DNA of 64,000 nucleotides from Paludibacteraceae bacterium (GTDB taxonomy: Bacteria > Bacteroidota > Bacteroidia > Bacteroidales > Paludibacteraceae). Shown here one piece after another: positions 62,001 through 64,000 of the stretch. The stretch covers positions 248,001 to 312,000 of the forward strand of contig JAFTXV010000011.1 in assembly GCA_017461505.1 (NCBI GenBank), given 5' to 3'. Numbering within the stretch: the stretch's first letter is position 1; the number at the start of each line of letters is the position of its first letter. Below the pieces are notes generated by a model. The model searched no databases. It was not told the DNA's origin and saw only the letters and a program-made list of their open reading frames with translations. A program made the translations under genes and the position numbers.

Positions 62001-62762
62001 GACTACGACTCAGCCAAGGCATGGCGCCGTACAGGTGCAGAGGTCGAGACTACTATCTTCCGCAACCTCACAGGCGAGGATGTCCTCAGCAGTATTGATG
62101 AGATGGTAGAGCATATCAATCGCTGCCATATCCTCATGTTCGCGGGTGGTTTCTCTGCAGGTGACGAACCAGACGGAAGTGGTAAGTTTATCGCCAATGT
62201 GATTAACAACCAAAAGGTAGGTGCTGCTATCACAGCCCTCATTAAGCGCGGTGGCTTGATACTTGGTATCTGCAACGGTTTCCAAGCATTGGTAAAGAGT
62301 GGTCTGCTGCCTTATGGCAAGTTGGGTATGGTCACTCCAGACTCTCCAACTCTGTTCCGCAACGATATCAACCGCCACATCTCGCAGATGGTAACTACCA
62401 CTGTGGCCACTACTGCCAGCCCATGGCTTCGTGGCATGCAAGTAGGTGATACACATAGCATTGCAGTCAGCCACGGCGAAGGTAAGTTCGTCGTGAACGA
62501 GGCATTGGCGAAGGAACTCTTCGAGAACGGACAAGTAGCCTTCCGCTATGCCGATCCTATGACGGGCGAGGCAACAATGGAGGCGCCTCACAATCCTAAT
62601 GGTTCGTATTATGCGATAGAGGGTATCATCTCCAAGAACGGTCAGATCCTCGGTAAGATGGGTCACACCGAGCGTTGGGAAGATGGCGTATTCACCAACA
62701 TCGCTGGCAACAAGTGCCAACCTCTGTTCGACAACGCAGTGGCATACTTCCGCAAGAAGTAA
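59007..62762 (+). CDS. purL: Phosphoribosylformylglycinamidine synthase, large form
   Basis: 1251 aa, fused synthase and glutaminase type. NETHNHPTEIEPFGGASTC and GGKDSMSGTF mark the synthase domain; the C-terminal glutaminase has PVFPGTNCDYDSAKA, the nucleophile in LGICNGFQALVKSGLLP, and SHGEGKFV. Converts FGAR to FGAM. Two short inserts coded by repeats lie in frame: DLPTTGAADLPSTSVAI (61698-61756) near the end of the synthase part, and LPLTSNLSPLTYKG (61907-61948) in the linker before the glutaminase. Both are at tolerant sites and the frame is intact. Confidence 0.95.
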   Translation: MNNYRIYVEKRPAFQVEAKSLKNELNENLQLSLQSLRYINVYDLFGFTPELLEQCRYTVFGETVTDTVSDECDLTGKKYLAVEYIPGQFDQRASSAVDCVHLIDPNAEVEIRSSRLLIFDDTISEADMAKIRHYYINAVESREKDLSQLVQNQTADIKPLAKLDGFINMPREEYAAFCKQWGLAMNADDLHEVVTYFQKEQRNPTETELRILDTYWSDHCRHTTFTTILEEIKIDDSFVKEEIESTLGMFHDIRKELGRTEKPLCLMELATIGARYLRKKGLLDDMEVSEENNACSIFIDVDVDGKQEKWLLQFKNETHNHPTEIEPFGGASTCLGGAIRDPLSGRAYVYQAMRVTGAGDIYKPVAETMPGKLPQQIISRKAAAGYSSYGNQIGLATTHVREIYHPSYVAKRLEVGAVVGASPASNIRRESPAPGDIILLLGGRTGRDGIGGATGSSKEHTEASLESCGSEVQKGNAPEERKLQRLMRRPEATRLIKKSNDFGAGGVSVAIGELADGLDIYLDRVPTKYSGLNPTELAISESQERMAVVIEAKDRAEMEHYCHLDNIEYTHVADVTDSGRMRQFYKGELIADLTREFIDSAGAKHFAKAAILPVEEKNPFAQTVEGATLEEKIAKVMADANVTSQKGLIENFDATIGRSTVLMPFGGKTQLSETQVSVQKLPTDGYTNTASIMAFGYNPFIADWSPYHSAAYAVVEACTKVVAAGADYSRMRFSYQEYFERMSSEHAYGKPLSALLGALKMQVAFGLPSIGGKDSMSGTFEHISVPPTLIAFGITTVPADKVVSTDLKKAGNKLYLIKHNALANYMPNVEQLKENWTYTTNAIQSGKVCATFALGFGGVAEAIAKMSFGNELAADIQIAENELFDYNYGSILVEATEDLPTTGAADLPSTSVAIQYLGHVVDDTHLIINGERVSREVLLHACCGQFDKIYPSAVPAQHQALMPADTLPLTSNLSPLTYKGEAVETPLVYIPVFPGTNCDYDSAKAWRRTGAEVETTIFRNLTGEDVLSSIDEMVEHINRCHILMFAGGFSAGDEPDGSGKFIANVINNQKVGAAITALIKRGGLILGICNGFQALVKSGLLPYGKLGMVTPDSPTLFRNDINRHISQMVTTTVATTASPWLRGMQVGDTHSIAVSHGEGKFVVNEALAKELFENGQVAFRYADPMTGEATMEAPHNPNGSYYAIEGIISKNGQILGKMGHTERWEDGVFTNIAGNKCQPLFDNAVAYFRKK
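61698..61756. repeat. In-frame mini-hairpin array inside purL
   Basis: GATCTACCAACTACA, GGC-GCA-GCC, GATCTACCATCTACA, AGC-GTA-GC. 61708-61736 is the inverse complement of 18429-18457 in the VapE-like gene with one mismatch in 29. Confidence 0.85.
61907..61940. repeat. In-frame 7-bp-period array inside purL linker
   Basis: GCCTTTA, ACCTCTA, ACCTCTC, GCCTTTA, ACCTAC: five heptamers reading LPLTSNLSPLTY. Confidence 0.85.
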
Positions 62763-62782
62763 TCCTGCCTATAAACCCAAAA

Positions 62783-62818
62783 ATAGAGCATATCACACCG
62801 ATATGCTCTATTTTTATT
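62783..62818 (+). terminator. purL terminator
   Basis: 13-bp perfect stem AATAGAGCATATC (62783-62795) and GATATGCTCTATT (62801-62813), 5-nt loop, then TTTATTTTC. Confidence 0.9.
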
Positions 62819-62858
62819 TTCTTTGCCTTTACACTTTACGCCCTACACTCTACACTAG
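62819..62858. repeat. Heptamer array downstream of purL
   Basis: CTTTACA, CTTTACG, CCCTACA, CTCTACA, CTAG units, like those inside the DUF5675 gene. Confidence 0.75.
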
Positions 62859-62883
62859 TACAATTCTTAAGATTGACCATCTC

Positions 62884-62905
62884 TATACCTTTCCTCATTC
62901 CACCG
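62884..62905 (+). repeat. Direct repeat flanking structured element B, left copy
   Basis: 22 bp (TATACCTTTCCTCATTCC then ACCG), exact match to 63159-63180. TTCTTAAGATT occurs 20 bp before it and again at 63138-63148. Confidence 0.9.
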
Positions 62906-63100
62906 TGAAGGAGTGCGACGGAACGCACTCCGAGTATTGCGCCCGAAAAGTCCCCACTTTGAGGATTAAGCGCAATACATAGAATGGCGCACCCCTACGG
63001 GGTCCCCGACCAATTTCGTGAATTGGTGGGGTGTTGAATTGCGGGTACGCAGCCGTATGGCTACAGGGTAGTGTCGTATAGGGTAGGCATGACCGCCTAA
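62903..63100 (+). ncRNA. Structured element, copy B (class unknown)
   Basis: Same order of stems as copy A: GAGTGCG/CGCACTC (62911-62917, 62924-62930), TATTGCGC/GCGCAATA (62935-62942, 62970-62977) enclosing AAAGT/ACTTT (62947-62960), AGCC-GTAT-GGCT, and a terminal GTGTC/GGCAT stem with wobble pairs. Where A has a GACC/GGTC hairpin, B has a longer hairpin of the GGGGTCCCCG type (62997-63036). Paired changes between copies support structure. Confidence 0.6.
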
Positions 63101-63158
63101 TGTGTGATGTTTGGTGTGCTTACCTGTAAAATGCTCTTTCTTAAGATTTTCTCTCTCT

Positions 63159-63180
63159 TATACCTTTCCTCATTCCACCG
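63159..63180 (+). repeat. Direct repeat flanking structured element B, right copy
   Basis: Exact copy of 62884-62905; offset 275 bp. Confidence 0.9.
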
Positions 63181-63185
63181 ACCGA

Positions 63186-63345
63186 CAACCGAGAGAACAC
63201 CGAGAGAAGACCAACTTATCAAAAATGGAAAAATCGCACGATTTTTAAGATTCTGCTCCTTTGTTCCATTCTCATCTCCCTCGGGTAAAAGACCAAGGAG
63301 AAACCAAGGATGAACCAAGGAACACCCAAAGACCACCCAACCACC
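63186..63345. repeat. 11-bp-period arrays
   Basis: ACCGAGAGAAC, ACCGAGAGAAG near 63188-63210 and ACCAAGGAGAA, ACCAAGGATGA, ACCAAGGAACA near 63291-63323, followed by decayed CCCAAAGACCA-like units. No gene seen in 62763-63539. Confidence 0.75.
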
Positions 63346-63469
63346 AAAAAGTGCTTTTTGTTAATATAACCTAAAATACTTGACTCGATTCCTAAAAAGG
63401 TTGACTACCTTCCTGAGAAAGTTGACTTATCTGTTTAAAGCAAAAAATCGCACCAAAAAGCGATTTTTC

Positions 63470-63500
63470 TTGCATATCTCAAAAAAAAAGTGTATCTTTG
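63470..63500 (+). promoter_or_regulatory. Promoter of RhuM-like remnant
   Basis: TTG (63470-63472), 20-bp spacer, TATCTTTG (63493-63500), 40 bp before ATG 63540. A 9-bp hairpin (AAAAATCGC/GCGATTTTT) lies just upstream. Confidence 0.7.
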
Positions 63501-63539
63501 CAGCCTAAAGAGTGTCTTTTACTAAAATCAAAATTGCTA

Positions 63540-63804
63540 ATGAGCAAGACAATACAAATACGTAATAGTACAACAGACTTTTTTGGTGTTTACCAAGCAG
63601 AATGCAGAGGATAGCATACAAGTACGTGTGCATGATGAGAATGTATGGCTGTCGCAAAAGGCGATGGCGCAGCTCTTTGATTGTTCGGTAGATAATATTG
63701 CCCTGCATTTGAAGAATATTTTTGCATCAGGAGAACTGAACAAATATTCAGTATCCGAGGAATCCTCGGCAACTCAGTTTTTTCAGTTAGGATTAGCAAA
63801 CTAA
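63540..63804 (+). pseudogene. RhuM-family N-terminal remnant, frameshifted and truncated
   Basis: From ATG 63540 the frame reads MSKTIQIRNSTTDFF and soon stops; from the next frame VFTKQNAEDSIQVRVHDENV, then WLSQKAMAQLFDCSVDNIAL and NKYSVSEESSAT are clear RhuM family sequence. The frames join at a six-T run (63579-63584): with five T they would be continuous. The protein then stops after about 85 residues of the usual 300 or more. Good promoter, so it may be recently inactivated or a phase-variable start. Confidence 0.75.
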
Positions 63805-63897
63805 TCCGTGAATAGCAGAAATTGCACTATGGTACAGAATAGGAAATAAAAACTATTAGAGAAATAACCAAACAAGGACAGAATACAAAAATTGTTG

Positions 63898-63905
63898 TAA
63901 CTTTG
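63898..63905 (+). promoter_or_regulatory. -7 box for gene at right edge
   Basis: TAACTTTG, 33 bp before ATG 63938. Confidence 0.55.
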
Positions 63906-63937
63906 CGGGCTAAAAGGAAAAAATCATAAAAAGAAAT

Positions 63938-64000
63938 ATGGACTTAGTGCTGTCGTTTAATAATACATCCAATTTGCTAACCGATGCGAAGCAGATTATT
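63938..64000 (+). CDS. Start of an unidentified gene, cut by window edge
   Basis: ATG followed by an open frame to the window end, MDLVLSFNNTSNLLTDAKQI. A good -7 box precedes it. Too short to classify. Confidence 0.55.
   Translation, partial: MDLVLSFNNTSNLLTDAKQII

Noticed and set aside
62010..62720. Minus-strand ORF of 236 aa at the end of purL
   Set aside because: Antisense to the glutaminase domain, no domain or promoter.
63758..63772. CCGAGG-AAT-CCTCGG hairpin in the RhuM remnant as a repeat insert
   Set aside because: It codes for the normal RhuM motif SEESSA, so the palindrome can be explained by protein sequence.

Overview
The window is chromosomal DNA from a member of the Bacteroidetes, most likely order Bacteroidales. 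Its promoters follow the Bacteroidetes consensus (TTTG or TTG, 20 bp, then TAnnTTTG), for example at 15548-15579, 23085-23116, 35384-35415, 40193-40223 and 49515-49546. Gene content agrees: a VapE-like primase followed by a DUF4248-type small protein, a GH3-family protein, WbsX-like and TupA-like surface-polysaccharide genes, and HipA-like modules. No rRNA or tRNA gene was seen.

Layout. (1) 1-6.6 kb is a probable defence island: DUF262 protein, AAA ATPase, unknown protein and RES-domain protein in one overlapping operon, then a dGTPase-like HD protein overlapping a poly(A)/CCA-type nucleotidyltransferase. (2) 6.7-11 kb holds glycan genes (DUF616-like, GT2, MBOAT O-acyltransferase, SGNH-like partner). 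(3) 11-17.4 kb is a patchwork: small minus-strand genes, an AbiLii-like ATPase, a REP-associated (RAYT) transposase and a HipB/HipA-like pair. (4) 17.5-22.9 kb is a Bacteroidetes mobile or phage-like module (VapE, DUF4248, two related small proteins, a small membrane protein, DUF5675 and a spanin-like lipoprotein). (5) 23.1-35.3 kb is a surface-polysaccharide operon with many glycosyltransferases, two hexapeptide acetyltransferases, a split TupA-like ATP-grasp protein, a Wzy-like polymerase and WbsX-like and GT4 enzymes. (6) 35.4-40.1 kb holds a second HipB/HipA pair, a four-helix-bundle protein, a FemAB-like acyltransferase, a DUF354 protein and a wecB remnant. (7) 40.2-49.2 kb is a nucleotide operon, pyrC-pyrK-pyrD-pyrF-(unknown)-pyrE-pyrB-guaB-guaA, ending at a strong terminator. 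(8) 49.5-57.8 kb is an AraC-regulated fatty-acid-type cluster (acyl ligase, FabF, FabZ-like, FabG, FabI, GH3) with a convergent acyl carrier protein. (9) 58.3-62.8 kb holds purE and purL. (10) 62.8-64 kb is repeats, a RhuM remnant and the start of another gene.

The most unusual feature is a dense set of short repeats that fills spacers and also enters reading frames: degenerate arrays with a 7-bp period, mini-hairpins whose stem sequence varies while its self-complementarity is kept, a hairpin family flanked by GGGGTCCCCG, and two copies of a roughly 155-200-nt element whose stems show compensatory changes and which is probably a structured RNA or DNA element. Arrays sit in frame inside purL, an MBOAT gene, a GT4 gene, a FemAB-like gene, the VapE-like gene and others, and one 29-nt stretch is shared in opposite orientation by the VapE-like gene and purL. 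A RAYT transposase lies among them.

Three housekeeping or pathway proteins have unusual architectures: GuaA has lost most of its glutaminase domain and the catalytic cysteine; PyrB carries a C-terminal Cys4 ribbon like that of PyrI; and a TupA-like ATP-grasp protein is split into two ORFs in swapped order.
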